Origin: Nonomuraea typhae
GTDB lineage: Bacteria; Actinomycetota; Actinomycetes; Streptosporangiales; Streptosporangiaceae
Reading direction: 5' to 3'
Length of the DNA stretch: 64,000 nt
NCBI RefSeq assembly: GCF_009760925.1
Contig: NZ_VRLV01000022.1
Location: 1-64,000, forward strand
Shown here: positions 17,236 through 26,218 of the stretch, in pieces
Layout of the letters: each line of letters starts with the position of its first letter
How positions within the stretch are numbered: position 1 is the first letter of the stretch
Translations under genes and position numbers: made by a program
Notes under the pieces: generated by a model
Database searches by the model: none
Seen by the model: the letters and a program-made list of their open reading frames with translations, nothing else
What the model was told of the DNA's origin: nothing

Positions 17236-20200
17236 CTAGGGGCCGATGGACAGCCGATCCACGTTGGGCCCTCCGTTCGCGGTGGTGGCGGTGGCGCGGA
17301 TCTTGTTGACGCCGGCCTGGAGCGGGAGCGGGATGGTCTGCGTCTGCCAGGCCGGCCAGCCGCCGGTGCCGGTGAAGTCGCGGGTGACGGCGGCGCCGCC
17401 GTTCACCGTGAAGGACATCGGGCGGTTGGCCGTGGTGCCGTTGGCGTAGCGGATGATCACGTCGGCGGTCCCGGCGGTGGCGGCGGTCACCGTCCACTCC
17501 ACGTAGGAGCCGGTGACGTTGTCGTAGTTGACGAAGCCGGTCCCGGTGAATCCGGCGTGGTTGGACTCGACCACCCCTTGGGAGATCGTGGCGTCCTCCG
17601 CCTGGTAGTCGAAGCTGGGCGCGCGCGGGGTCACGACGAGCCGGTCGAGGTTCGGGCCGCCGTTGGCCGTGGCCGAGACGGCCCGGATCGTGTTGACGCC
17701 CTCCCGCAGCGTGACCGGGACCGCCTGGGTCTGCCACGTGCTCCACGCGCCGGTGCCCGGGAAGTCGCGGTTCTGCGCCGGGCCGCCGTTGACCGTGAAC
17801 GACATCGGGCGGTTGACCGTGGTGCCGTTGGCGTAGCGGATCTCCAGATCGGCCGGGCCCGCGGCGGCGGCGGTCACCGTCCACTCCACGTAGGAGCCGG
17901 TGACGTTGTCCAGGTTGACGAAACCCCTGCCGGTGAACCCGGCGTGGTTGGACTCGACCGCCCCCTGGGAGATGGTCGCGTCCTCGGCCTGGTATTCAGC
18001 CGGGCCGGTGTCCTCGCCGGTGGTCGCCTGAACCTCGTTCGACGGGTCGGAGACGAGGCCCGCGGCGTCACGGGCGCGCACGGTGAAGGTGTAGGCGGTC
18101 TCCGGCCGCAGGCCGGTGACGGTGGCCGTGGTACCGGTGACCGACGGGCCGCCCTGCACGTCGTAGCCGACCACGCCCACGTTGTCGGTGGCCGGGTCCC
18201 AGGCCAGTGAAACCGACGAGGACGTCGTGCCGGTGACCCTGAGGTGCGGCGGCGGAGTCGGCCGCTCGAGGTCGGGCGGGCCGGTCGGCACGGTGACCGT
18301 GGCGGTGTTCCACCCGGTCACGCGGACGCTGTGGCCGGTGCCCGAGGCGGTGAGCGTCCTCGACTCCCCCGGCCACAGGCTGATGGCGTTGTCCGACCAG
18401 GTCGTCGGCAGGACCGGGGTACCGGAGGCGTCGACCATCTTGGCCTCCAGATAGAGGGCCGGGGCGGTGCCGGTGTTGGTGATCGTCACCGCGTTCGCGG
18501 TCGCGGCGGCGGTCACCGTGCTCCTGGGCATCGAGGTGAGGCCGGTCAGGTTGGCGTAGCTGGAGGTCGGCGTGTAGTACCAGGTGGTGGCGCCCCAGTT
18601 GAGCACGTCGTCGGAGGTGGACAGCCAGTAGACGTTGCGGTCGATCTCCTGTCCGCCCTGCGACAGCGTCAGCCGTACCAGATAGGTCGGGCTGAGGCCG
18701 GACAGCGCCGGGATGGTGACCGCGCTCGCCTTGCCGCCGTCGGCGGGGACGCTCACGGTGGCCGTGTTGGAGTACTTCGCGGTGCCGTCGAGGTTGAAGA
18801 CGTCGGTCTTGACCGTCAGGTTCGCGGCGGGGTTCACGGTGGAGTTCACCACGACCACGGAGTCGTTGTCGTAGGAGTACTGCACGTGCAGCGGCTTGTT
18901 GGCGGCGCGGGCGCCCCAGTAGGAGCCGCCCTGGTCGAGGTAGTAGTCGAACAGCTGCCAGTGCAGGGAGGACCAGCCGCTGTTGAGCATCCAGTAGATG
19001 ACGCCGGTCGAGGGGTTGGCGGCGTCGGTGAAGTTCCTGCCGTACGCCTCGAACTGGGCGCGGACCGCCTCGTACTGGGCGAGCTGCACCTTCTTCACGT
19101 AGTCCTCGCGGCCGGACGGCACGCCGTACCTGGCTCTGAGGGCGTTGTGGTAGATGGACAGGTTGTTGAAGGTGCCGGACGGCGAGCGGTGATACTGCGT
19201 GGCGCCCGGGTTCTGCCAGAGCGAGTCGATCTGGGCCGGGGTCATCATGCGCTTGAGCGAGTCGAGCGTGGGCACGTCGGGGCCGGCGCTGGTCTCGGAG
19301 TTGAAGCCGAACGCGCCGCCTTCGCGCTTGTCGTACCAGTAGTTCGGCGGCACCCAGTCGTACGGCCCCGGCATCTTCATGCCCGAGTTGCCCAGTTGCG
19401 GGCTGGACTTGTCGCTGGCCACCGGGACGATCGGTAGTTGCCACTCGGCGCTCTGGAGGGCTTCCAGGTAGCCGGTCTCCTTCTGCGCGGGCGGCGGGTT
19501 GTCCGAGCCGATGAGGAAGGAGATCACGCTCGGGTGGTTCCTCAGGCGTACGGCTTCCGCCGTCATCGACGCCTTGGCGATCGGGTAGTCGCCGCTGGAC
19601 CAGGAGCCCTCCCACTTGTTGCAGCACTCCCAGCCGGGCAGGGTCAGGACGCCGTGCTTGTCGGCCAGGTCGTAGAGCTCGTCGCTCTCCAGGTGGCCTT
19701 CGACGCGGATGGTGTTGAGGCCGAGGTCCTTGACGTAGCGGAGTTTGTCCTCGACGTAGCCGACCTTGGGGCGCAGGAAGATGTCGGGCGACCAGCCGCC
19801 GCCCTTGATGAGGAGGTTCCGGCCGTTGATCTTGTAGTAGCGGCGGCCGGAGGCGTTCTTGGCCGACTCGACCTTGCGGATGCCGAAGCGCTCGCTGATC
19901 GTGTCGCCGGCGGCGCCGCCGACGGAGGCCGTCAGGTCGAGGTCGTACAGCGGCTGGCCGCCCATCGTGTGCGGCCACCAGACCCGCGGGCCGGTGATCG
20001 TCTGGTTGAACGTGATCCGCTTGGTCTCGCCGGCGGCCAGGGAGACGTCCTGGCTGAAGGCGAGGGCGCCGATCGTGCCCCGCACGGTCGTGGTGAGCGG
20101 GCTGCCGGTGTGGTTGCGGACGTCGGCCTTGATGGTCAGGTCGGCGCGGTCCAGGGCGGGCACGGCCAGGTTGGTGATCACGTGCGGGTTGTTCAGCGAG

Positions 20201-20817
20201 ACCGCGGCGGTGCGCTTGATCAGCACGTCGCGGAAGATGCCCATGTTGTCGTCGCGCGGCAGCTGCACCCAGTCGATCCAGCCGATGGTCAGGTGGCTGT
20301 TCGGATTGTTGGGGCTGATCCGGAAGGCGATGGAGTTCACGCCGGGCCGTACCTGCGGGGTGATGTCGCGTTCGTGCCGGGTGTAGGCGCCGGCGGCGCC
20401 GGTGACCACCTGGGTGCCGTTGACCCAGACGTCCGCGGCCGAGATGACGCCGCTGAAGTCGAGCAGCGTGCGCATGCCGCTTTCCGCGCCGAGGGTGAAG
20501 TCGGCGCGGTACCACCAGGGCACGTCGAAGTCGGCCGTCGGGATGGACTGCATGTTCGTGGAGAAGAACGGGTCCGGGTAGACGTTGTTCTCCAGGAGCC
20601 CGGCCAGGACGGTGGAGCGCGGGCCGGCCGGGTACCAGCCGGTGGCGGCGTAGCCGGGGGTGGAGATGGCGGCGCCCGAGTCGCTCACCCGGGCCGAGGA
20701 CTGGATCTTGTAGCCGGGGAGGGCGGTGACGGAGGGGGCCTCGGCGTGGGCGGGCACCGAGAGTCCGACAACAGCCATGAGCAGGGATAACGCGACAAGC
20801 AACCGGGTCATGGGCAC
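17236..20817 (-). CDS. csxA: Secreted GH2 exo-beta-D-glucosaminidase with FnIII and two CBM35 domains
   Basis: A 1193-residue secreted enzyme that should release glucosamine from chitosan ends, like Amycolatopsis CsxA. Order: signal peptide (LLVALSLLMAVVGLSVPAHA), GH2 sugar-binding and sandwich domains, TIM barrel, C-terminal GH2 domains, an FnIII module (about 855-938) and two CBM35 repeats (about 942-1064 and 1071-1193). The acid/base is Asp439 in FLIGSDNPP and the nucleophile is Glu508 in GFNSETSAGP; their 69-residue spacing is close to the 72 in CsxA. The start may be the GTG at 20817 or the ATG at 20811. One CBM35 is usual, so the second looks like a duplication. A palindromic operator lies 19 bp upstream. 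Confidence 0.9.
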   Translation of the reverse strand: MPMTRLLVALSLLMAVVGLSVPAHAEAPSVTALPGYKIQSSARVSDSGAAISTPGYAATGWYPAGPRSTVLAGLLENNVYPDPFFSTNMQSIPTADFDVPWWYRADFTLGAESGMRTLLDFSGVISAADVWVNGTQVVTGAAGAYTRHERDITPQVRPGVNSIAFRISPNNPNSHLTIGWIDWVQLPRDDNMGIFRDVLIKRTAAVSLNNPHVITNLAVPALDRADLTIKADVRNHTGSPLTTTVRGTIGALAFSQDVSLAAGETKRITFNQTITGPRVWWPHTMGGQPLYDLDLTASVGGAAGDTISERFGIRKVESAKNASGRRYYKINGRNLLIKGGGWSPDIFLRPKVGYVEDKLRYVKDLGLNTIRVEGHLESDELYDLADKHGVLTLPGWECCNKWEGSWSSGDYPIAKASMTAEAVRLRNHPSVISFLIGSDNPPPAQKETGYLEALQSAEWQLPIVPVASDKSSPQLGNSGMKMPGPYDWVPPNYWYDKREGGAFGFNSETSAGPDVPTLDSLKRMMTPAQIDSLWQNPGATQYHRSPSGTFNNLSIYHNALRARYGVPSGREDYVKKVQLAQYEAVRAQFEAYGRNFTDAANPSTGVIYWMLNSGWSSLHWQLFDYYLDQGGSYWGARAANKPLHVQYSYDNDSVVVVNSTVNPAANLTVKTDVFNLDGTAKYSNTATVSVPADGGKASAVTIPALSGLSPTYLVRLTLSQGGQEIDRNVYWLSTSDDVLNWGATTWYYTPTSSYANLTGLTSMPRSTVTAAATANAVTITNTGTAPALYLEAKMVDASGTPVLPTTWSDNAISLWPGESRTLTASGTGHSVRVTGWNTATVTVPTGPPDLERPTPPPHLRVTGTTSSSVSLAWDPATDNVGVVGYDVQGGPSVTGTTATVTGLRPETAYTFTVRARDAAGLVSDPSNEVQATTGEDTGPAEYQAEDATISQGAVESNHAGFTGRGFVNLDNVTGSYVEWTVTAAAAGPADLEIRYANGTTVNRPMSFTVNGGPAQNRDFPGTGAWSTWQTQAVPVTLREGVNTIRAVSATANGGPNLDRLVVTPRAPSFDYQAEDATISQGVVESNHAGFTGTGFVNYDNVTGSYVEWTVTAATAGTADVIIRYANGTTANRPMSFTVNGGAAVTRDFTGTGGWPAWQTQTIPLPLQAGVNKIRATATTANGGPNVDRLSIGP
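17239..17607 (-). repeat. CBM35 repeat copy 2 (C-terminal)
   Basis: This segment encodes the second of two near-identical CBM35 modules in the glucosaminidase gene, starting at YQAEDATISQG. The DNA copies are also highly similar, which suggests a recent internal duplication and possible slippage or gene conversion. Confidence 0.8.
17626..17994 (-). repeat. CBM35 repeat copy 1
   Basis: First copy of the duplicated CBM35 module, encoding YQAEDATISQGAVESNHAG onward. The two copies differ by scattered substitutions, including GRGFVNLDN here against GTGFVNYDN in the other. Confidence 0.8.
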
Positions 20818-20835
20818 CCCGCAGGGAGAATGAGT

Positions 20836-20858
20836 TTGTTAATAAACCTTCTTAACAA
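20836..20858. promoter_or_regulatory. Palindromic operator upstream of the glucosaminidase gene
   Basis: TTGTTAA (20836-20842) is mirrored by TTAACAA (20852-20858); the inner 19 bp have the form GTTAAnAA-nnn-TTnTTAAC. It resembles the TTAGGAAACTTTCCTAA type of box I recall for the ROK-family chitosanase repressor CsnR of Streptomyces. A chitosan-oligomer-sensing ROK repressor is therefore a reasonable guess; none is encoded in this window. Confidence 0.6.
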
Positions 20859-20879
20859 CCAATCGCACAGAACACAACA

Positions 20880-20910
20880 GAAGCCGCCACCGGCAACCGG
20901 TGGCGGCTTC
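20880..20910 (-). terminator. Terminator hairpin of the bkdABC operon
   Basis: A perfect 14-bp stem: 20880-20893 pairs with 20897-20910 around a CAA loop, placed 16 bases beyond the bkdC stop on the minus strand. There is no T-run, as is often the case in such genomes. Confidence 0.8.
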
Positions 20911-20925
20911 TCCCGCTCTAGCGGA

Positions 20926-22428
20926 TCAGCTCCAGACGAGCATCCGCAGCGGGTCCTGCAACATCGCGCCCACGTCACGCAGGAACAGCGAGCCCAGCTC
21001 GCCGTCGATGACCCGGTGGTCGAACGACAACGCCAGCGTCGTCACCTTCCGCACCGCCAGCTCGCCGTCGACCACCCACGGCATGTCCTTCACCTGGCCG
21101 AACGCCAGGATCGCGGACTCGCCCGGGTTGATGATCGGCGTGCCGGCGTCCACGCCGAACACGCCCACGTTCGTGATCGTGAACGTGCCGCCGGACATCT
21201 CCGCCGGCTGCGTCCTGCCCGCCCGCGCCGTCTCCGTCAGCTTGCCCAGCTCCCCCGCCAGCTCCGGCAGCGAGAGCGTGTGCGCGGCCTTGACGTTCGG
21301 CACCACCAGCCCGCGCGGGGTGGCGGCGGCGATGCCCAGGTTCACGTAGTGCTTGACCACGATCTCCTGCGCCCGCTCGTCCCACGAGGAGTTGATCATC
21401 GGATACCGCTTGGCCGCCACCAGCACCGCCTTGGCCACCAGCAGCAGCGGCGAGACCTTGACCTCGGCGAAGTCAGGCAGCTCCCGCAGCCGCCTGACGG
21501 CGTCCATGGTCTCGGTGACGTCCAGTTGCAGGAACTCGGTGACGTGCGGGGCGGTGAACGCGCTGGCCACCATGGCCTGGGCGGTCATCTTGCGCACGCC
21601 CTTGACCGGGATGCGCTCCTCCCCCTCCTGCGGTACGGCGGGCCGTTGGGGCACGGCGGCACCCTCGGCGGCTGCGTGCACGTCGTCCCTGGTGATGGAG
21701 CCTTCCGGGCCACTGCCGCTGAGGACCGCCAGGTCCACGCCCAGGTCCTTGGCCAGCTTCCTGACCGGCGGCTTGGCCAGGACGGCCACCCGGCCGGGCT
21801 CGGCGGACGCAGGCGCGGGGGGTGCCTGCGTGGCGGGAGCTTGGGGGGCCGGGGCCGGGGCGGGGGCTGGTGCGGTGCGGGCCGGTGCCTGTGCGGGCGC
21901 TGCTGGTGCGGGCGCTGCTTGTGCGGCCGGTCCGGCTGGGGCTCCGGCTTTGCGGGGGCGGCGCTTGGCGGCACCGGTCTTGACGCCGTAGCCGACCAGC
22001 ACCGCCTGGCGCTCCTCCTTGGGCGCCGGGCTGCCCTGAACCCCCGGCTCCACGGCGCCTTCCGCCGGCGGGCGGGGCACCATGTCGTCGGCCAGCGCCT
22101 GGGAGCGCTGGTCGTCTGCCTGGGCGGAGTCGGCGGGCCTGGCCTGCCCGGTGTCCCCCGCCTTTGCGGCGTCCCCGGGCCCTCCGGCGGCCTCCGTGTC
22201 GACGGCGATGATCGGCAGGCCCACGTCGATCGTCTGCCCCTCGTCGGCCAGCAGGTCGGCGACCACGCCGTCCCACGGGATGGGCAGCTCGACGATGGAC
22301 TTGGCCGTCTCGATCTCGACCACGATCTGGTTGACCTTGACCGCGTCGCCCGCCTTCACGTGCCAGCGGACGATCTCCGCCTCGGTCAGTCCCTCGCCCA
22401 CGTCGGGGAGCTTGAACTCGCGTCGCAT
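20926..22428 (-). CDS. bkdC: Branched-chain 2-oxoacid dehydrogenase E2 (dihydrolipoyl acyltransferase)
   Basis: A 500-residue E2 core subunit. The lipoyl domain (residues 1-80) carries the lipoylated Lys in EIETAKSIVEL. A long Ala/Pro-rich linker follows, then the peripheral-subunit-binding domain (RKLAKDLGVDLAVLSGSG) and the catalytic domain, whose HRVIDG motif near the C-terminus supplies the active His and Asp. It transfers the branched acyl group from E1 to CoA. The ATG at 22428 has GAGGGGG upstream; the reading frame stays open further back through bkdB, but only as a shadow. It is third in the bkdA-bkdB-bkdC operon. The E3 gene is elsewhere. Confidence 0.9.
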   Translation of the reverse strand: MRREFKLPDVGEGLTEAEIVRWHVKAGDAVKVNQIVVEIETAKSIVELPIPWDGVVADLLADEGQTIDVGLPIIAVDTEAAGGPGDAAKAGDTGQARPADSAQADDQRSQALADDMVPRPPAEGAVEPGVQGSPAPKEERQAVLVGYGVKTGAAKRRPRKAGAPAGPAAQAAPAPAAPAQAPARTAPAPAPAPAPQAPATQAPPAPASAEPGRVAVLAKPPVRKLAKDLGVDLAVLSGSGPEGSITRDDVHAAAEGAAVPQRPAVPQEGEERIPVKGVRKMTAQAMVASAFTAPHVTEFLQLDVTETMDAVRRLRELPDFAEVKVSPLLLVAKAVLVAAKRYPMINSSWDERAQEIVVKHYVNLGIAAATPRGLVVPNVKAAHTLSLPELAGELGKLTETARAGRTQPAEMSGGTFTITNVGVFGVDAGTPIINPGESAILAFGQVKDMPWVVDGELAVRKVTTLALSFDHRVIDGELGSLFLRDVGAMLQDPLRMLVWS

Positions 22429-22442
22429 GCGGGGTCCCCCTC

Positions 22443-23423
22443 TCAGTAGGCGTAGGTGCGGTCGACGGCGTCGAGCACCCTGTCCAGGTCGGGGAGGTAG
22501 TGCTCCTCGAGCTTGGACGGCGGGTAGGGGGTGGAGAACCCGCCGACCCGGAGTACCGGCGCCTCCAGGTGGTAGAAGCACTGCTCGGTGATCCGCGCGG
22601 CCAGCTCGGCGCCGAAACCGCTGTAGACGGGCGCCTCGTGGACGATGACGACCCGGCCGGTCTTGCGGACCGACTCCATGAGGCGCGGGGTGTCGAGCGG
22701 GTTCAGCGAGCGCAGGTCGACGACCTCCAGGGAGCGGCCCTCCTCGGCGGCGGCGTTGGCCGCCTCCAGGCAGGTCTTGACCATGGGGCCGTAGGCGACG
22801 AGCGTGACGTCTTCGCCGTGCCGTACCACGCTGGCCTGGTCGAAGGGGGTCCACCAGTCGGTGCTCGCGGTGTCGACCTCGGCCTTCTCCCAGTAGCGGC
22901 GCTTGGGCTCGAAGAAGATGACCGGGTCGTCGCTGCGGATGGCCTGCTGGATCATCGAGTAGGCGTCCAGCGGGTTGGAGCAGGCGACGACGCGCAGCCC
23001 GGCGGTGTGGGTGAAGTACGACTCCGGCGACTCGCTGTGGTGCTCGACGGCCCCTATGCCGCCGCCGCACGGGATGCGCACGACCACGGGCAGCTTGATC
23101 GCCCCGAGCGAACGCATCGGCATCTTGGCGAGCTGGGTGATGATCTGGTCGGCGGCCGGGAAGACGAAGCCGTCGAACTGGATCTCGCACACCGGGCGGA
23201 AGCCGCGCAGCGCGAGGCCGATCGCGGTGCCGATGATGCCGGACTCGGCGAGCGGGGTGTCGATGACCCGGTCGTCGCCGAAGTCCTTCTGCAGGCCGTC
23301 GGTGACGCGGAAGACGCCGCCGAGCTTGCCGACGTCCTCGCCCATGATGAGGACCTTGGGGTCGTCCTCCATCGCCTTGCGCATTCCCTCGTTGAGCGCC
23401 TTGGACAGGCTGAGCACCGTCAC
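22443..23423 (-). CDS. bkdB: Branched-chain 2-oxoacid dehydrogenase E1 beta
   Basis: A 326-residue transketolase-type beta subunit. It opens with LSLSKALNEGMRKAMEDDPKV and has GEDVGKLGGVFRVT and AIGLALRGFRPVCEIQF, the E1-beta landmarks. The C-terminal domain holds VVIVHEAPVYSGFGAELAA. It forms the thiamine-diphosphate heterotetramer with BkdA, whose gene it overlaps by 4 bp; bkdC follows 14 bp later. Close pyruvate-dehydrogenase-type annotations are possible; the three-gene A-B-C arrangement is like mycobacterial Rv2497c-Rv2495c. Confidence 0.9.
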   Translation of the reverse strand: MTVLSLSKALNEGMRKAMEDDPKVLIMGEDVGKLGGVFRVTDGLQKDFGDDRVIDTPLAESGIIGTAIGLALRGFRPVCEIQFDGFVFPAADQIITQLAKMPMRSLGAIKLPVVVRIPCGGGIGAVEHHSESPESYFTHTAGLRVVACSNPLDAYSMIQQAIRSDDPVIFFEPKRRYWEKAEVDTASTDWWTPFDQASVVRHGEDVTLVAYGPMVKTCLEAANAAAEEGRSLEVVDLRSLNPLDTPRLMESVRKTGRVVIVHEAPVYSGFGAELAARITEQCFYHLEAPVLRVGGFSTPYPPSKLEEHYLPDLDRVLDAVDRTYAY

Positions 23424-24508
23424 TTCTCAAACCCTTCCAAGTAGGCGGCGAACTGGGCCCGCTCCTCGTCGATCAACGCGTGCGGCTCGCGGTAGACGTG
23501 GTCGAAGATGTCGAGCGGCTCCGGGTCGGGCATGGCCAGGCAGCGGCGGCGCAGGTCGGCGCCGAGCTGGTCGGCCTCGGCCTCGACGCCGTCGATGAAC
23601 TCCTGGTCGGCCAGCTCCTGTTTGAACAGGTACGCCTTGACCCGCTCGATCGGGTCCTTGAGCTTCCAGGCTTCCAGCTCCGAGGCGACCCGGTAGCGGG
23701 TGGGGTCGTCGGTGGTGGTGTGGGCGCCCATGCGGTAGGTGAACGCCTCGACCAGCGTGGGGCCCTGCCCGCTGCGCGCGTCGGCCAGCGCCTTGCGGGT
23801 GACGGCGAGGCAGGCGAAGACGTCGTTGCCGTCCACGCGGATGCCGGGGAAGCCGAACCCGGAGGCGCGCCGGTACAGCGGGATGCGGCTCTGCTTCTCG
23901 ATGGGCTCGGAGATGGCCCACTGGTTGTTCTGGCAGAAGAAGACGATCGGGGCGTTGAAGACGCTGGCCCAGACGAACGACTCGTTGACGTCGCCCTGGG
24001 AGGAGGCGCCGTCGCCGAAGTACACGATCGTGGCGCCCTCGCCGCTGTCGCGCTGCAGGCCCATGGCGTAGCCGACGGCGTGCAGCGTCTGGCTGCCGAT
24101 CACGATGGTGTACAGGTGGAAGTTGTGCTCGGCGGGGTCCCAGCCGCCGTGGTTGACGCCGCGGAAGAGCCCGAGGAGCTTGACCGGGTCGACGTCGCGG
24201 CACCAGGCCACGCCGTGCTCGCGGTAGGTGGGGAAGGCCATGTCGGCGTCGGTCAGCGCCCGCCCGGAGCCGATCTGCGCGGCTTCCTGGCCGAGGAGCG
24301 AGGCCCAGATGCCCAGCTCGCCCTGCCGCTGCAGGGCCACGGCCTCGAGGTCGACGCGGCGCACGAGCACGAGGTCGCGGTAGAGGGACCTGACCTCGTC
24401 CGGCGTCAGGTCGATGTCGTAGTCGGGGTGCTCGACCCGCTCGCCCTCCGGGGTGAGCAACTGGACGAGCTCTGGGGGTGCTTCGTCACGAGAGGCGTCG
24501 ACGGTCAC
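23420..24508 (-). CDS. bkdA: Branched-chain 2-oxoacid dehydrogenase E1 alpha
   Basis: A 362-residue thiamine-diphosphate-binding alpha subunit. The cofactor motif runs GDGASSQGDVNESFVWA, ending near FFCQNNQWAIS, with YRMGAHTTTDDPTRYR as the phosphorylation-loop equivalent. It decarboxylates branched-chain 2-oxoacids from Val, Leu and Ile, which links it to the vdh gene at the right end of this window. The GTG at 24508 has GGAGGA just upstream. The 297-bp region 24509-24805 contains the promoter area of this operon and of the divergent membrane-protein gene; TTGACC is visible on the minus strand near 24640, but I could not fix a promoter. Confidence 0.9.
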   Translation of the reverse strand: MTVDASRDEAPPELVQLLTPEGERVEHPDYDIDLTPDEVRSLYRDLVLVRRVDLEAVALQRQGELGIWASLLGQEAAQIGSGRALTDADMAFPTYREHGVAWCRDVDPVKLLGLFRGVNHGGWDPAEHNFHLYTIVIGSQTLHAVGYAMGLQRDSGEGATIVYFGDGASSQGDVNESFVWASVFNAPIVFFCQNNQWAISEPIEKQSRIPLYRRASGFGFPGIRVDGNDVFACLAVTRKALADARSGQGPTLVEAFTYRMGAHTTTDDPTRYRVASELEAWKLKDPIERVKAYLFKQELADQEFIDGVEAEADQLGADLRRRCLAMPDPEPLDIFDHVYREPHALIDEERAQFAAYLEGFEK

Positions 24509-24792
24509 GAGTCCTCCTTCGCCGGGCTCGCGACCAAGGTGCTGTGCCTATTTATGACCTCGACAAGCTCGCTCATGGCCGCTCCTGTGCAGTCGGGGCC
24601 GGGGTGGGTGGGGTTGCCACCGGCGGCCGGCCTTCTTGGCGGTCAAATCACTTGGTGGTGGTTCGTCCGCATATGGGGACATGGTGGCAGACATCACAGC
24701 GTTCCGCGCAAGCCCCATGTCGTCCAGGTTCCCCGCGTAACGGACGTGAACCCTTTCGACAAGAGGCGGCAAGAAGGGGTAAACGCTATCCA

Positions 24793-24808
24793 AAGGAGCG
24801 CTTCGATT
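24793..24808 (+). promoter_or_regulatory. Ribosome-binding site pointing to an ATT start
   Basis: AAGGAG (24793-24798) is the only strong Shine-Dalgarno in front of the membrane protein and sits seven bases before an in-frame ATT (24806-24808). No ATG, GTG or TTG is suitably placed. Alignment with the downstream paralogue puts its first residues exactly here. Confidence 0.5.
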
Positions 24809-26218
24809 AAGCACCGGGTTCTCTTGTGCGCGCTGGCTCCGGCCGTGGTGATACGCGTGCTGACCATGACCGGCTATCCGCCGGCTCTGCTCTTCTTCGC
24901 CGACTCCTTCACCTACCTCCGCGAGCCTGCCCCTGGAGCGTTCCGGCCTGCGGGTTACTCCTTCTTCCTGCACCTGCTGCGCCCAGCGCACAGCCTGGCG
25001 CTCGTGACTCTGGTGCAACACCTGATCGGGCTCGCCCTGGCAATTTCGGTCTACGCATTACTCCGCCGCCGCGGGCTGCCTGGCTGGGGCGCCACGCTCC
25101 TGGTCACGCCGTTGCTCTTCGACGAGTTCCTCATCCTCATGGAGCACATGGTCATGGCCGACGCCCTGTTCGCCGCGCTGGTGACCGGCGGGATCATCCT
25201 GATGCTCACCGGCAGGTACGGCACGGCCGGGGCGTTGCTCGGCCTGGCCACGATCACCAGGACGATCGGGCTGCCGGTGCTCGTCCTGGCCATGGCCTAC
25301 CCGGCGCTGCGCCGCATCGGCTGGCGGCCGGTGCTGCGCGTGGCCGCCGCCGGGCTGGCGCCGCTGGCGGCGTACTCGGCATGGGCGTTCGCGGTGACCG
25401 GTTCACCGGCGCCGACCAGGGCGGACGGCATGTTCCTTTGGGCGCGCACGATGAGCTTCGCCGACTGCGCGGTGATCCGGCCGGCCGACACCCGGCTCTG
25501 CCCCGACCGGCCCGTGGGGCAGCGGGCGGCGCCGCCGTTCTGGCTCTGGGGCGGCCCGCTCAACCGGATCCCGCTCAAGGAGCGCAACGCGGTGGCCGGG
25601 CGCTTCGCCCGCGAGGCGATCATGGCCCAGCCCGGCGCCTATCTGGGCGCCGTGGGCCGGGACCTCACCGAGCTGCTGCGCTGGGAGCGCACCTCGGCGC
25701 GGGTGGTGCCGGGGCGGCACAACCCGTACAAGTTCCCGGCCGGGCCGCGGCCCGTCCGTGACCGGGCGCCCGAACTCTACGAGGGCGGGCCCGCGGCCAC
25801 CCGGGTCGTCGAGCCGGTCGCCGGGTGGCTGCGCGCCTACCAGCGGTTCGGGTACCTGCCGTATCCGCTGCTCGTCCTTCTCCTGGCGGGCTCGCTGGCC
25901 GCGGCCGTGGTCAGGCGGCGGCCCGAGGCGCTCCTGCCGGGGCTGGCGGCGGTGATGCTGGTGACGGGCCCGGTGTTCGTGGCCGGGTACGACATCCGGT
26001 ATGTGCTGGTGGCCCTCCCTTTGACCTGTCTGGCGGCCGGTTTGGTGATTTTTCCTACTAACCTGGGCAGCGGTCCCCCGAGGAAGCGAAGTCCCGTTGT
26101 CAGCACATCGCGCACTGATCATCGCCCTGATCCCCGCGATCGGGCTGCGCCTGCTGGCCGTCCTGGGCTATCCGCCGTCGATTCTGTTCTTCGGCGACTC
26201 CTTCGCCTTCCTCCGTGA
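24806..26218 (+). CDS. Polytopic membrane protein, GT-C glycosyltransferase-like (copy 1)
   Basis: A protein of about 470 residues with roughly ten transmembrane segments. It is paralogous to the next gene along its length (GYPPALLFFADSF, RRRGLPGWGATLLVTP, MEHMVMADALF, ATRVVEPVAGWLRAYQRFG). An acidic motif after the first helix (FFADSF) and the topology suggest a GT-C-fold transferase using polyprenyl-phosphate sugars; this is inference. The start is most likely the rare ATT at 24806. An ATG far upstream would add about 77 unlikely residues. The last 40 codons overlap the next gene by 122 bp, and that tail is Arg/Pro-rich and not membrane-like. Confidence 0.7.
   Translation: MKHRVLLCALAPAVVIRVLTMTGYPPALLFFADSFTYLREPAPGAFRPAGYSFFLHLLRPAHSLALVTLVQHLIGLALAISVYALLRRRGLPGWGATLLVTPLLFDEFLILMEHMVMADALFAALVTGGIILMLTGRYGTAGALLGLATITRTIGLPVLVLAMAYPALRRIGWRPVLRVAAAGLAPLAAYSAWAFAVTGSPAPTRADGMFLWARTMSFADCAVIRPADTRLCPDRPVGQRAAPPFWLWGGPLNRIPLKERNAVAGRFAREAIMAQPGAYLGAVGRDLTELLRWERTSARVVPGRHNPYKFPAGPRPVRDRAPELYEGGPAATRVVEPVAGWLRAYQRFGYLPYPLLVLLLAGSLAAAVVRRRPEALLPGLAAVMLVTGPVFVAGYDIRYVLVALPLTCLAAGLVIFPTNLGSGPPRKRSPVVSTSRTDHRPDPRDRAAPAGRPGLSAVDSVLRRLLRLPP

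Noticed and set aside
20926..23430. Apparent fusion protein of 834 residues ending in E2
   Set aside because: The N-terminal third is an out-of-frame shadow of bkdB; the true E2 start is the ATG at 22428 (MRREFKLPDVGEG).
23480..24805. Long N-terminal extension of the first GT-C-like protein
   Set aside because: The extension is antisense to bkdA and lies before the only good ribosome site; the paralogue starts at the equivalent of 24806.
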